Of a stretch of DNA of 64,000 nucleotides, positions 17,328 through 25,102 are shown piece by piece. A program made the translations under genes and the position numbers. The first letter of the stretch is position 1. Each line of letters starts with the position of its first letter. The stretch lies in assembly GCA_030247675.1 (NCBI GenBank), contig JAOTRX010000012.1, forward strand, positions 90,314 through 154,313, in the 5' to 3' direction. The notes beneath the pieces were generated by a model. That model did not search any database. It was not told the DNA's origin and saw only the letters and a list, made by a program, of their open reading frames with translations. This DNA is from Desulforhopalus sp. (GTDB taxonomy: Bacteria > Desulfobacterota > Desulfobulbia > Desulfobulbales > Desulfocapsaceae).

Positions 17328-18455
17328 TTAAAGAGCTATCTTGCGGACGATGATATTGCCTACCGAATAGCCGGCACCAAAGGAGCAGATGACGCCGAGA
17401 TCGCCATCTTTAATATCTTCATGGTGCATGTGGAAGCAGATGATTGAACCGGCTGAGGCGGTATTGGCATAGGTATCGAGGATGGTCGGGGTTATCTCTG
17501 GAGTGATCTCGGTACCAAGGAGCTTCTTGCAGATCAGCTGGTTCATGTTGAGGTTGGCCTGGTGGAGCCAGACCCTTTTCAGGTCGGAAGGGGCAATGCC
17601 GTAGCCAGCAAGGTGCTCACGAATAACCTCTGTGGCGATGGGCACCACCTCCTTGAATACCTTTCGGCCCTCCTGAACGAAGAGCCGGTCCTTTTCCGCT
17701 CCCTGGTCTGGCCTGGTGCGGTTGAGAAAGCCGGAACCATTATAGATATTGGTGGAATACTGGGTTGCCAGTTTGGTCCCGACGATCTCGAAGGCCTCTT
17801 TTTTGGTGGAGTAGTCTTCGCGTTCGATAAGCACCGCCGTGCACACGTCGCCGAAGATAAAGTGACTGTCGCGATCGCGGAAGTTCAGGTGGCCGGAGCA
17901 GATCTCCGGGTTGACCATGAGAATCGCCCGGGCGTTGCCGCGATAGATCGAATCGACCGCCGTTTGAATGCCAAAGGTGGCGGAAGAACAAGCGATATTC
18001 ATGTCGAAGGCAAAGCCTTTTATGCCCAGGGCGTTTTGCACCTCGACGGCAATCGCCGGATAGGGGCGTTCCATGTTGGAGCAGGAGACGATGACCGCAT
18101 CGATATCTCCTGCCTCCTTACCGGCCTGTTCCATCGCCTCCCGGCCGGCGGCGACGCTCATCTCGCACTGGATAGACCGTTCATCGGCAGAACGGTAGGG
18201 CAGGCGGGGACACATGGTCTTGGGGTCGAGGATTCCCTCCTTGTCCATAACATAGCGGCTTTTTATCCCGGAGGCCCGCTCAATGAATTCGGCGCTTGAT
18301 TCGGCAAGGGGCTGGCAGGTCCCGGCGGCAATTTCCGCACTGTGCTCCCGGTTGAAATTGGCCACATAGGTATTGAAGGAATGTACGAGCTCGTCGTTGC
18401 TAATGCTGAAAGGCGGAGTATACACTCCCGTACCGCTTATAATAATTCTGGCCAT
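17328..18455 (-). CDS. 3-oxoacyl-ACP synthase III family protein
   Basis: 375 aa, somewhat longer than FabH (~320). The thiolase-fold catalytic Cys lies in FDMNIACSSATFG (residues ~148-160), the His in WLHQANLNMN, and the Asn in TYANTASAGS, so the Cys-His-Asn triad is intact. It therefore can perform a decarboxylating or acyl-transfer Claisen condensation. The N terminus has an inserted segment (NTYVANFNREHSAEI) not typical of housekeeping FabH, and no fab genes are adjacent, which points to a specialised acyl product rather than core fatty-acid initiation. AAGGGGGA precedes the ATG. Confidence 0.85.
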   Translation of the reverse strand: MARIIISGTGVYTPPFSISNDELVHSFNTYVANFNREHSAEIAAGTCQPLAESSAEFIERASGIKSRYVMDKEGILDPKTMCPRLPYRSADERSIQCEMSVAAGREAMEQAGKEAGDIDAVIVSCSNMERPYPAIAVEVQNALGIKGFAFDMNIACSSATFGIQTAVDSIYRGNARAILMVNPEICSGHLNFRDRDSHFIFGDVCTAVLIEREDYSTKKEAFEIVGTKLATQYSTNIYNGSGFLNRTRPDQGAEKDRLFVQEGRKVFKEVVPIATEVIREHLAGYGIAPSDLKRVWLHQANLNMNQLICKKLLGTEITPEITPTILDTYANTASAGSIICFHMHHEDIKDGDLGVICSFGAGYSVGNIIVRKIAL

Positions 18456-18669
18456 GATTCCCCCTTCGGGTATGTATGGATAGTATCAACTCATCCTGAA
18501 CCGCTGAAATGATGTGCCCTGCTTCTCCTTGTATAGGAGGCACGAAATGCTGCAAAGCTACTCGTTATCACCAACTTTTGCAATGTTGCTGACTATCGAT
18601 AGTGCTGGACGTGTATGAGCGAAGGAGCAAGGCATGGCCAATTCGCAAGGGACACAGAAAAGGTGAGGG

Positions 18670-18697
18670 AGACAACCGCCCGGGGGGGCGGCTGTCT
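18670..18697. other. GC-rich hairpin between CMD-family and ketoacyl-synthase genes
   Basis: AGACAACCGCCC pairs with GGGCGGCTGTCT with one mismatch, 18 bp after the minus-strand CMD-family stop. It may end that transcript; the T run is on the plus side only. Confidence 0.45.
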
Positions 18698-18715
18698 TTA
18701 CTGCTTATCGCGCAA

Positions 18716-19255
18716 TCAATCCAGCAGGCATCTTTGATCAAGCTGAAAGACCTGCATCATGATGGCGTGATCGATCATACCGACACCTTGGGCGAGGGCG
18801 TCGACCATGTCCCGGTCTTCCCAGCCGAGCTCCTTTAATCGGGCGATGTCGCTCGCTTCGATTGAGCCGGGATTTTTCATCGAACGGATAACGAAGGACA
18901 GCATGGCACTTTCATTTTCCTCAAGCATTGATTTGCTCGGGTCGGCTTCCATCGCCCGGATGGTGTCGTCGTCGTTGCCCAGTTTCTTTAAGAATTGTTT
19001 ATTGAAATCAATGCAATATGGGTAGTCAAGGGTTTTCGCCGCCAGATAGCGGATATGGGCGAGTAAGGCGAAGCTGAGCTTTGGGTGTTTGCTTAAATAA
19101 CGAATCCGCTTCAACTGCAGTTCAAAGAGTGCGGGGCTGACACTGAGAAGCTGCATCGGCTGGGGAATTGCCCCAACGTTTTTCATAAACATCTCATATC
19201 CTTCCTTGATTATTCCTTCTGCGTTTTCAGGTGCAACCGTTGTAATGCGAGCCAT
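18716..19255 (-). CDS. Carboxymuconolactone decarboxylase / AhpD-like family protein
   Basis: 179 aa, all-helical. The segment LLAHIRYLAAKTLDYPYCIDFNKQFLKKLG is the CMD/AhpD core. AhpD enzymes use a Cys-x-x-Cys pair; here only the single Cys of YPYCIDF is present, so a classical disulfide peroxidase cycle is unlikely. Some CMD proteins with one Cys act in other redox or hydrolytic roles. The gene diverges from the LysR regulator at 19410, 154 bp away, and is the likely regulatory target. ATG preceded by a moderate AAGAG-type site. Confidence 0.8.
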   Translation of the reverse strand: MARITTVAPENAEGIIKEGYEMFMKNVGAIPQPMQLLSVSPALFELQLKRIRYLSKHPKLSFALLAHIRYLAAKTLDYPYCIDFNKQFLKKLGNDDDTIRAMEADPSKSMLEENESAMLSFVIRSMKNPGSIEASDIARLKELGWEDRDMVDALAQGVGMIDHAIMMQVFQLDQRCLLD

Positions 19256-19375
19256 GCTGGATACCTCTCTTGAAAGTGGTTTTTAGGCGGCCACTCGGCG
19301 GTATGTAGCGACCGGGGTGGCAAATTGATATGGCACAATAGCGGAGGACTGTGTATAAGTAAAATTAATATATAT

Positions 19376-19388
19376 AATCGAATCGATT
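19376..19388. promoter_or_regulatory. Candidate LysR-type operator
   Basis: AATCGA-A-TCGATT is a perfect inverted repeat with 6-bp arms, 21 bp before the LysR gene start in the divergent spacer. Suited to autoregulation; assignment inferred. Confidence 0.35.
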
Positions 19389-19409
19389 AGGAGGGTTAAT
19401 TTAGAGACT

Positions 19410-20339
19410 ATGCAGCACTTGGAAATCAAACACCTGCGGATGCTCAGTGCCATCTCGGAAAGCGGCAATATGACCAGGGCCGCGGAGAAGCTGTGTATCA
19501 CCCAGTCGGCCCTCAGCCAGCAGCTCAAGGATATTGAAGGAAAGCTGGGAACCGGCCTTTTTTTTCGCACCCGAAAAAAGATGATTGTCACCGAGGTCGG
19601 CCGGCAACTTCTGGAAACCGCGACCCAGGTTCTTGAAACGCTCGATCAGGCGGAGCAGGATATCTCACGGAAAATCTCCGGCGAAAGAGGTGAACTGAAG
19701 GTAGGGACGCAGTGCATCTTCTGTTACAAGTGGCTGCCCCAGGTCATGCACCTCTTTCAGCAGAAATTTCCAGGTGTGGAGATCGAGGTTGGGAATTCCT
19801 CCGATTTGTCGGCGGAACTTCTGAACAAGAAATACGATCTGATAATTTCCGGGGCGGTCTCACCTGGTGAGCTTCATACCTCAGTCCCTCTTTTTCAAGA
19901 TCAGCTGGTTTGCGTCATGAAGGCCGACCACCCCCTGTCTGCCTGTGGCTTCATCCAGTTCGACGATTTTCACGGCAATAATCTTATCTCCCATGCCGAG
20001 AAAGGCAGGAACCGTTTTTATCAGCAGATTCTCAAACCAAAAGGCATAGAGCCGAAAAAGATCATGAACGTAGGTGCGCCGCAGGCGATAATCGAGATGG
20101 TTGCCGCCGGTTTCGGCATCAGTATTTTTCCGCGGTGGGCGATTGCCGAGGCCTTAAAAACCTGGCCGCTTGTCTGTCGGCCCATAAGCCCGCGGGGCCT
20201 TCCTCTCACCTGGCATGCGGTGTATCTCAAGCATGCCAATATTCCCATCTATCAGCAGGAATTTCTCAGAAACATCAGTAAACTAAATGTCACCGAACAG
20301 ATCTTGCCGATTGATCGCCAGGCTATTGGCCGGGGATGA
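19410..20339 (+). CDS. LysR-family transcriptional regulator
   Basis: 309 aa. The N-terminal winged helix-turn-helix is typical (LEIKHLRMLSAISESGNMTRAAEKLCITQSALSQQ, split here by positions 4-38), followed by the LysR substrate-binding domain (GELKVGTQCIFCYKWLPQVM). The sequence style is close to MetR-like regulators. It is divergent from the CMD-family gene and probably controls it. AGGAGG lies 14 nt before the ATG, longer than ideal. Confidence 0.9.
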   Translation: MQHLEIKHLRMLSAISESGNMTRAAEKLCITQSALSQQLKDIEGKLGTGLFFRTRKKMIVTEVGRQLLETATQVLETLDQAEQDISRKISGERGELKVGTQCIFCYKWLPQVMHLFQQKFPGVEIEVGNSSDLSAELLNKKYDLIISGAVSPGELHTSVPLFQDQLVCVMKADHPLSACGFIQFDDFHGNNLISHAEKGRNRFYQQILKPKGIEPKKIMNVGAPQAIIEMVAAGFGISIFPRWAIAEALKTWPLVCRPISPRGLPLTWHAVYLKHANIPIYQQEFLRNISKLNVTEQILPIDRQAIGRG

Positions 20340-20456
20340 TAAGAAGGTCTGTTGGAGATATCTGAGAAGTGCATCTGTGGCGTCAGAACTGTCCATAAAG
20401 TCAAGATTAGGTCCTCGTGTAAAGGGTAAGATTTCAATCTTGATAAAAAACGGCGG

Positions 20457-20981
20457 TTAAAAATCAGAAAGCGGTCTACCTGCTAAATGGTCATCACGGG
20501 TTTGCAGCTGAGCAATGACTATCTCCAGAGTCGCATCAAGGGTGAGAATTGTTTCCTGCGGAAGCTTCCTTAAAGCTATCGGTAGCACTCCCTCGGCTGG
20601 ACCGGGGGCCATGACAATAACCTTAGCCCCTTGCTCGGTCAACCATAAGCCTACCCTGCGTTGATCTTCTTTGCTGCGTTCTTTTGTGATCAACCCACTA
20701 CTCACCAGTTTTTCAACAAGCTGACTGCAGGTTGATTGGTGAATGGACAATCGCCCTGCCAGTTCGGATACGCCTATCCCTGCGGCATTGGCGATTTCCT
20801 GCATCAACCAGAGTTGGGAGCCGGTAATTCCACATGTTCTTTCAACTTCTCGGAAATGTTGGCGAACCGTGCCATAGATGAGACGAAATTTTTTTAAGAC
20901 TTGCAATGCGAGGTGGTTGGTGTCCGGGTCTGTCAAGGGACTCTCCTTTATAAAGTAACGGGGCGCTTCAGTTGATTGCAT
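20457..20981 (-). CDS. MarR-family transcriptional regulator of the sucrose operon (inferred)
   Basis: 174 aa. The winged helix is at residues ~55-110 (GVSELAGRLSIHQSTCSQLVEKLVSSGLITKERSKEDQRRVGLWLTEQG, by segments), flanked by dimerisation helices. It is divergent from the fructokinase gene. A 26-bp inverted repeat overlaps its own start codon, which fits autorepression. MarR regulators control osmolyte operons such as ectoine synthesis in methylotrophs, so osmotic control is a reasonable guess. No good Shine-Dalgarno precedes the ATG. Confidence 0.88.
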   Translation of the reverse strand: MQSTEAPRYFIKESPLTDPDTNHLALQVLKKFRLIYGTVRQHFREVERTCGITGSQLWLMQEIANAAGIGVSELAGRLSIHQSTCSQLVEKLVSSGLITKERSKEDQRRVGLWLTEQGAKVIVMAPGPAEGVLPIALRKLPQETILTLDATLEIVIAQLQTRDDHLAGRPLSDF

Positions 20982-21056
20982 ATTATAAAGTTTGCAATCT
21001 CAGAGCGCATTAACTATATTCATATAAATATAATTAATAGCAATATACTTTGTTGC
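20974..21056. promoter_or_regulatory. MarR operator candidates in the divergent sucrose promoter region
   Basis: GATTGCA (20974-20980) and TGCAATC (20993-20999) are a perfect 7-bp inverted repeat with 12-bp spacing, overlapping the marR ATG. A weaker GCAA...TTGC pair (21040-21056) repeats the TTGC half-site. The spacer is very AT-rich. Confidence 0.5.
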
Positions 21057-21141
21057 CAGATTGCCGGTGGGGGAGATGGATCTACTATGTGCGGAAGCCG
21101 GCAATAGCCATATGATTTGAGGGGAGCCACCAGATAACTCC

Positions 21142-22104
21142 ATGAGCCAATTTTACCTAGCCGAACATTCAAGGCCGCATGCGCCGCATCTGCAGCATGG
21201 AGAAATGCAGCCAGTACTGCTTTTTGGCGAGGCTTTGGCCGATGTCTTTCCCGACCAAACCATTCTCGGGGGTGCGCCATTCAACGTGGCGAACCACTTG
21301 CAAGCCTTTGGGCATAGACCAGTACTGCTGACCTGCCTTGGGAATGATGCTCTAGGGAATGAGATTTTCAGGTTCATGACGGACAGCGGCATGGAGACTC
21401 TGGCAGTGCAGCGCACCGTCCACTATCCAACCGGCCGGGTGGAGGTGACCTTAGTTGGTGGGGATCATCGTTTCGTTATTCTGCCGGCACAGGCCTATGA
21501 CTATATCGATCCGGAAGTCGCAAAGACTACAACCGCTTCACTTGATGCCCATGTTTTGTATTTTGGAACCCTGGCGCAGCGCGAGGAGTCATCCCGTCGA
21601 GCCCTACAATCTCTTTGCGACAAATTTTCGGGTGTTAAGTTTCTCGATATTAATTTGCGCAACCCTTGGTATGACGAGGCAATTATTTACCAGTCACTCA
21701 TGATGGCAGACATTCTCAAGCTCAATATCGACGAGCTTGCGGTTTTGTCGAAGATATTTGATGTCGCTGGGATGAACCAGGAAAGTCAACTCAAAGAGCT
21801 TGCCACTCGATTCTCTCTTGTGCGGATTATTCTCACCCGTGGCTCTGAGGGAGCCTGGTTGTGTGACAACGAGGGGGGCATGTTTAAGACGGGACCTCCT
21901 CCGGCAATTACCACTTTCGTTGATACCGTTGGGGCCGGTGATGGGTTTAGCGCCGTCTGTCTTCTCGGTGAATTGCGCCACTGGCCAATTGAGCTAACCT
22001 TGAACCGGGCCAATGCTTTTGCCGGGGCGATCTGCGGATGCCGTGGGGCAATCCCCGACACCCTTCATCTCTACGAAAAACTGAAGATTGCATGGTGCAT
22101 ATAA
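21142..22104 (+). CDS. PfkB-family carbohydrate kinase, probable fructokinase
   Basis: 320 aa. PfkB fold: VLLFGEALADVFPDQTILGGAPFNVANHLQAFG with the substrate-binding Gly-Gly, and the C-terminal DTVGAGDGFSAV with the catalytic Asp. Fructokinase would recycle fructose released by amylosucrase to fructose-6-phosphate, the acceptor for sucrose-phosphate synthase. The N-terminal ~20 residues are not family-like; an alternative ATG at 21205 would start at MQPVLLFGEAL, but its Shine-Dalgarno spacing is poor. The gene overlaps the next one by 13 bp. Confidence 0.85.
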   Translation: MSQFYLAEHSRPHAPHLQHGEMQPVLLFGEALADVFPDQTILGGAPFNVANHLQAFGHRPVLLTCLGNDALGNEIFRFMTDSGMETLAVQRTVHYPTGRVEVTLVGGDHRFVILPAQAYDYIDPEVAKTTTASLDAHVLYFGTLAQREESSRRALQSLCDKFSGVKFLDINLRNPWYDEAIIYQSLMMADILKLNIDELAVLSKIFDVAGMNQESQLKELATRFSLVRIILTRGSEGAWLCDNEGGMFKTGPPPAITTFVDTVGAGDGFSAVCLLGELRHWPIELTLNRANAFAGAICGCRGAIPDTLHLYEKLKIAWCI

Positions 22105-24260
22105 CAAAAAAACCCTCCCGAATGGATAAGCGATTATTCATCCTGTTGATCAGCGTGCACGGATTAATCAGAGGCAATCGCCTTGAGTTGGGGCGCGATT
22201 CCGACACCGGGGGACAAACCAAGTACGTGGTAGAACTCGCCCGCGCTCTTGCCGAGCGTGAAGATGTCGACAAAGTGGTGCTGATGACGCGCCGGGTAGT
22301 CGACACTCAGGTCAGCGCCGATTATGCGGTACCCTTCGAACCTCTGTCCGATAAGGCGGCCATTGTCAGGATCGAGTGCGGCGAAGCGAAATATCTGCGC
22401 AAGGAACTGCTCTGGGACTCGCTGGAAAATTTCTCGGATAATGCCCTGGCATTTCTCAAGCGCCATGGCCGGGTCCCGGATATCATCCACAGTCATTATG
22501 CTGATGCAGGTTATGTCGGCTCACGGATTTCCCATCAGTTGGGGGTTCCATTGGTTCACACTGGCCATTCTCTTGGTCGCAACAAGCTGATGCGGTTGCT
22601 CGCCGGTGGTATTAGGTTGAGTGAGATTGAGTCGACTTACCATATATCACAGCGGATAGAGGCGGAAGAAACGACCCTGGCGGTTGCCGACCGGGTCATC
22701 ACTAGCACCCAGCAGGAGATTGAGCAGCAGTACGGCCTTTATGATTTTTATCAGCCCGAGCGAATGCGCGTGGTCCCCCCAGGAACAGATCTGGACAACT
22801 TTTTCCCACCGCGGGGCGATGAGAAAAACAGCGACATTTTTGGTGAGATAAAGAGATTTCTACGCCATCCCAACAAACCTTTGATTCTCGCCCTGTCGCG
22901 TCCCGACCCAAGGAAAAATATCTGTGCGTTGGTCGAGGCCTATGGCGAATCTCTCGCCCTACAGCAGGTAGCCAATCTGCTTGTCATTGTCGGTAATCGA
23001 AATGATATTCAGGAGATGGAGGATGTTACCCGAACGGTGATCAATGAGTTGCTGCTGGCAGTCGATAAGTATGATCTTTATGGTAAGGTGGCTTATCCAA
23101 AACAGCATGGTCCCGAAGAGGTGGCGGTTCTTTATCGCCTGGCTGCTTCCTCCCACGGGGTCTTTGTCAACCCGGCGCTGACAGAACCCTTTGGCCTGAC
23201 TCTGATTGAGGCCGCTGCCAGTGGTCTGCCCATCGTGGCGACCGAAGACGGTGGGCCAGTCGATATCATTGCCAATTGTCGTAACGGATATCTAATTAAC
23301 CCGCTGGACAGAGAGACAATGGCCAAGACACTGCTCATGGTATTGACAGATCAGCAGGAATGGCGCCGTTTAGCAAACAACGGGGTTCGCGGGGTGAAAA
23401 CCCACTATTCATGGCAGGCCCACGTTGACAGATATCTGCAGGTCATCCGTCCCCTGATCGACAAAACCGAGCAGGTCTTTCCGCAAAAGGTGCGAAGGCG
23501 GCAAGGCGTCTCCCGGCAACGGGCCATATTCGCCAGTCTTGATCTCAATCTCATTGGTGATCAAGCATCATTGGCGCAGCTGTTGCGGCTCATGCAAGGA
23601 CAACATAAATCGACCATCTTTGGCATCGCCACCGGTCGGCTGCTGGGTGATGCCATGGCAACCCTAAAGCTCTATTCCATACCCTTACCGGATGTGCTTA
23701 TCTCCGGCCAGGGGACGGAAATCCACTATGCTCCTGAGTTAACGCCATCGTCAGGATGGGCGAGGCATATTGATCACCTGTGGAGTCCCCAGCGTGTTAA
23801 GGAAATCCTCGATGAAATACCGGGTTTGAAAAGACAACCGAAAAGTTACCAGAGTGACTTTAAGATCAGCTATTTCATCAATCCAGCAATGGCAAGTGTC
23901 GCTGACATTCGCTCCGCTTTGCTGCGAAACGAGCAAGTCGTGAATACCGTTTTCTCGTTTGGTCAATTTTTCGATGTGCTGCCGGTGCGGGCCTCGAAGG
24001 GACTGGCCCTTCGATGGTGTGCCGAGCAGCTGGGCTTTCCCTTGAAGAATACGCTGGTGGCGGGAGTTACCGGGGCCGACGCCGATATGCTGCGCGGCAA
24101 CACCCTGGCGACGGTGGTGGAAAACCGTCATCTGGCCGAACTGTCCAGCTTGGAGAATATCGACAATATCTATTTTTCCACGAGGGAACATGCTGCGGGC
24201 ATCCTTGAGGCGATCGACCACTACAGGTTTTTTGATGATACCAGTGAGGTTGTTCCATGA
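22092..24260 (+). CDS. sps: Sucrose-phosphate synthase with C-terminal HAD-like domain
   Basis: 722 aa from the ATG at 22092; 22122 is an alternative. The first ~465 residues are a GT-B glycosyltransferase of the sucrose synthase type: LISVHGLIRGNRLELGRDSDTGGQTKYV, HSHYADAGYVG, HTGHSLGRNK, and the nucleotide-sugar motif EPFGLTLIEAAASGLPIVATEDGG. The rest is a HAD fold resembling sucrose-phosphatase (IFASLDLNLIGD), which lacks the DxDxT nucleophile, so it is probably structural. The reaction is UDP- or ADP-glucose plus fructose-6-phosphate to sucrose-6-phosphate. Overlaps the kinase and phosphatase genes, so coupled translation. Confidence 0.9.
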   Translation: MVHITKKPSRMDKRLFILLISVHGLIRGNRLELGRDSDTGGQTKYVVELARALAEREDVDKVVLMTRRVVDTQVSADYAVPFEPLSDKAAIVRIECGEAKYLRKELLWDSLENFSDNALAFLKRHGRVPDIIHSHYADAGYVGSRISHQLGVPLVHTGHSLGRNKLMRLLAGGIRLSEIESTYHISQRIEAEETTLAVADRVITSTQQEIEQQYGLYDFYQPERMRVVPPGTDLDNFFPPRGDEKNSDIFGEIKRFLRHPNKPLILALSRPDPRKNICALVEAYGESLALQQVANLLVIVGNRNDIQEMEDVTRTVINELLLAVDKYDLYGKVAYPKQHGPEEVAVLYRLAASSHGVFVNPALTEPFGLTLIEAAASGLPIVATEDGGPVDIIANCRNGYLINPLDRETMAKTLLMVLTDQQEWRRLANNGVRGVKTHYSWQAHVDRYLQVIRPLIDKTEQVFPQKVRRRQGVSRQRAIFASLDLNLIGDQASLAQLLRLMQGQHKSTIFGIATGRLLGDAMATLKLYSIPLPDVLISGQGTEIHYAPELTPSSGWARHIDHLWSPQRVKEILDEIPGLKRQPKSYQSDFKISYFINPAMASVADIRSALLRNEQVVNTVFSFGQFFDVLPVRASKGLALRWCAEQLGFPLKNTLVAGVTGADADMLRGNTLATVVENRHLAELSSLENIDNIYFSTREHAAGILEAIDHYRFFDDTSEVVP

Positions 24261-25102
24261 GACGCCTGCTGCTCTGTACCGATCTGGACCGGACGCTGCT
24301 TCCTAATGGAGCTGCGCCAGAATCGGCAGGGGCACGCGAATTGTTTACCCAACTTGCCAATCGCGACGATGTCGTCGTTGCCTTTGTGACTGGCAGGCAT
24401 CTGGCCCTTGTCAAGAAGGCAATTGCCGATTATAGCTTGCCTCTGCCGGAGATTATTGTCGCCGATGTGGGCACAACCATTTACCGGAGCAACAGGGCTG
24501 GGTGGCGGCGAATGAAATCCTGGGATCATCTCCTTGACGCCGACTGGCGCGGACTTTCCTGGCGAGACATCGATCGACTGGTAGGGAATATTGCCGGGCT
24601 CAGTCGGCAGGAAGAGGCAAAACAAGGGAAATACAAACTGAGTTTCTGCCTGTCTCTTACTATCGATCCCCAACCTGTGCTTTGTTGGCTTGAGACGCGA
24701 TTGCGTGCCGCACAGATCAATGCTGCCCTGGTATGGAGCATCGATGAAGAAAAGGAAACCGGACTTATCGATTTGATTCCGCAATGTGCTGGGAAGCTTC
24801 CGGCTATACGGTTTGTCATGCATCAATACGGATTTTCACTCAAGGGGGTGTTGTTTGCAGGGGATAGCGGCAATGACCTTGATGTGCTGCAGAGCGACAT
24901 CCCCTCTGTGTTGGTCGCCAATGCCCACCCGGTTGTGAAGCAGCAGGTCACTTCATCCACAGTAGCGAGCCTCCATATTGCCAGCGGCGGGTATCTGGGG
25001 ATGAATGGCAACTATGCAGCGGGTATCCTGGAAGGAGCAGCCTATTTTTGGCCGGCAATCGATGCCTGGCTGCAACGCGTATATACCGAACAAGGTTCTT
25101 GA
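24257..25102 (+). CDS. spp: Sucrose-6-phosphate phosphatase (HAD superfamily)
   Basis: 281 aa starting at an ATGA overlap with sps. HAD motif I is CTDLDRTLLP with both aspartates, and motif IV is FAGDSGNDLDVL. The C-terminal segment HPVVKQQVTSSTVASLHIASGGYLGMNGNYAAGILEGA, read in parts, is characteristic of the sucrose-phosphatase family. It hydrolyses sucrose-6-phosphate to sucrose. It ends in a TGATG overlap with the amylosucrase start. Confidence 0.9.
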   Translation: MRRLLLCTDLDRTLLPNGAAPESAGARELFTQLANRDDVVVAFVTGRHLALVKKAIADYSLPLPEIIVADVGTTIYRSNRAGWRRMKSWDHLLDADWRGLSWRDIDRLVGNIAGLSRQEEAKQGKYKLSFCLSLTIDPQPVLCWLETRLRAAQINAALVWSIDEEKETGLIDLIPQCAGKLPAIRFVMHQYGFSLKGVLFAGDSGNDLDVLQSDIPSVLVANAHPVVKQQVTSSTVASLHIASGGYLGMNGNYAAGILEGAAYFWPAIDAWLQRVYTEQGS

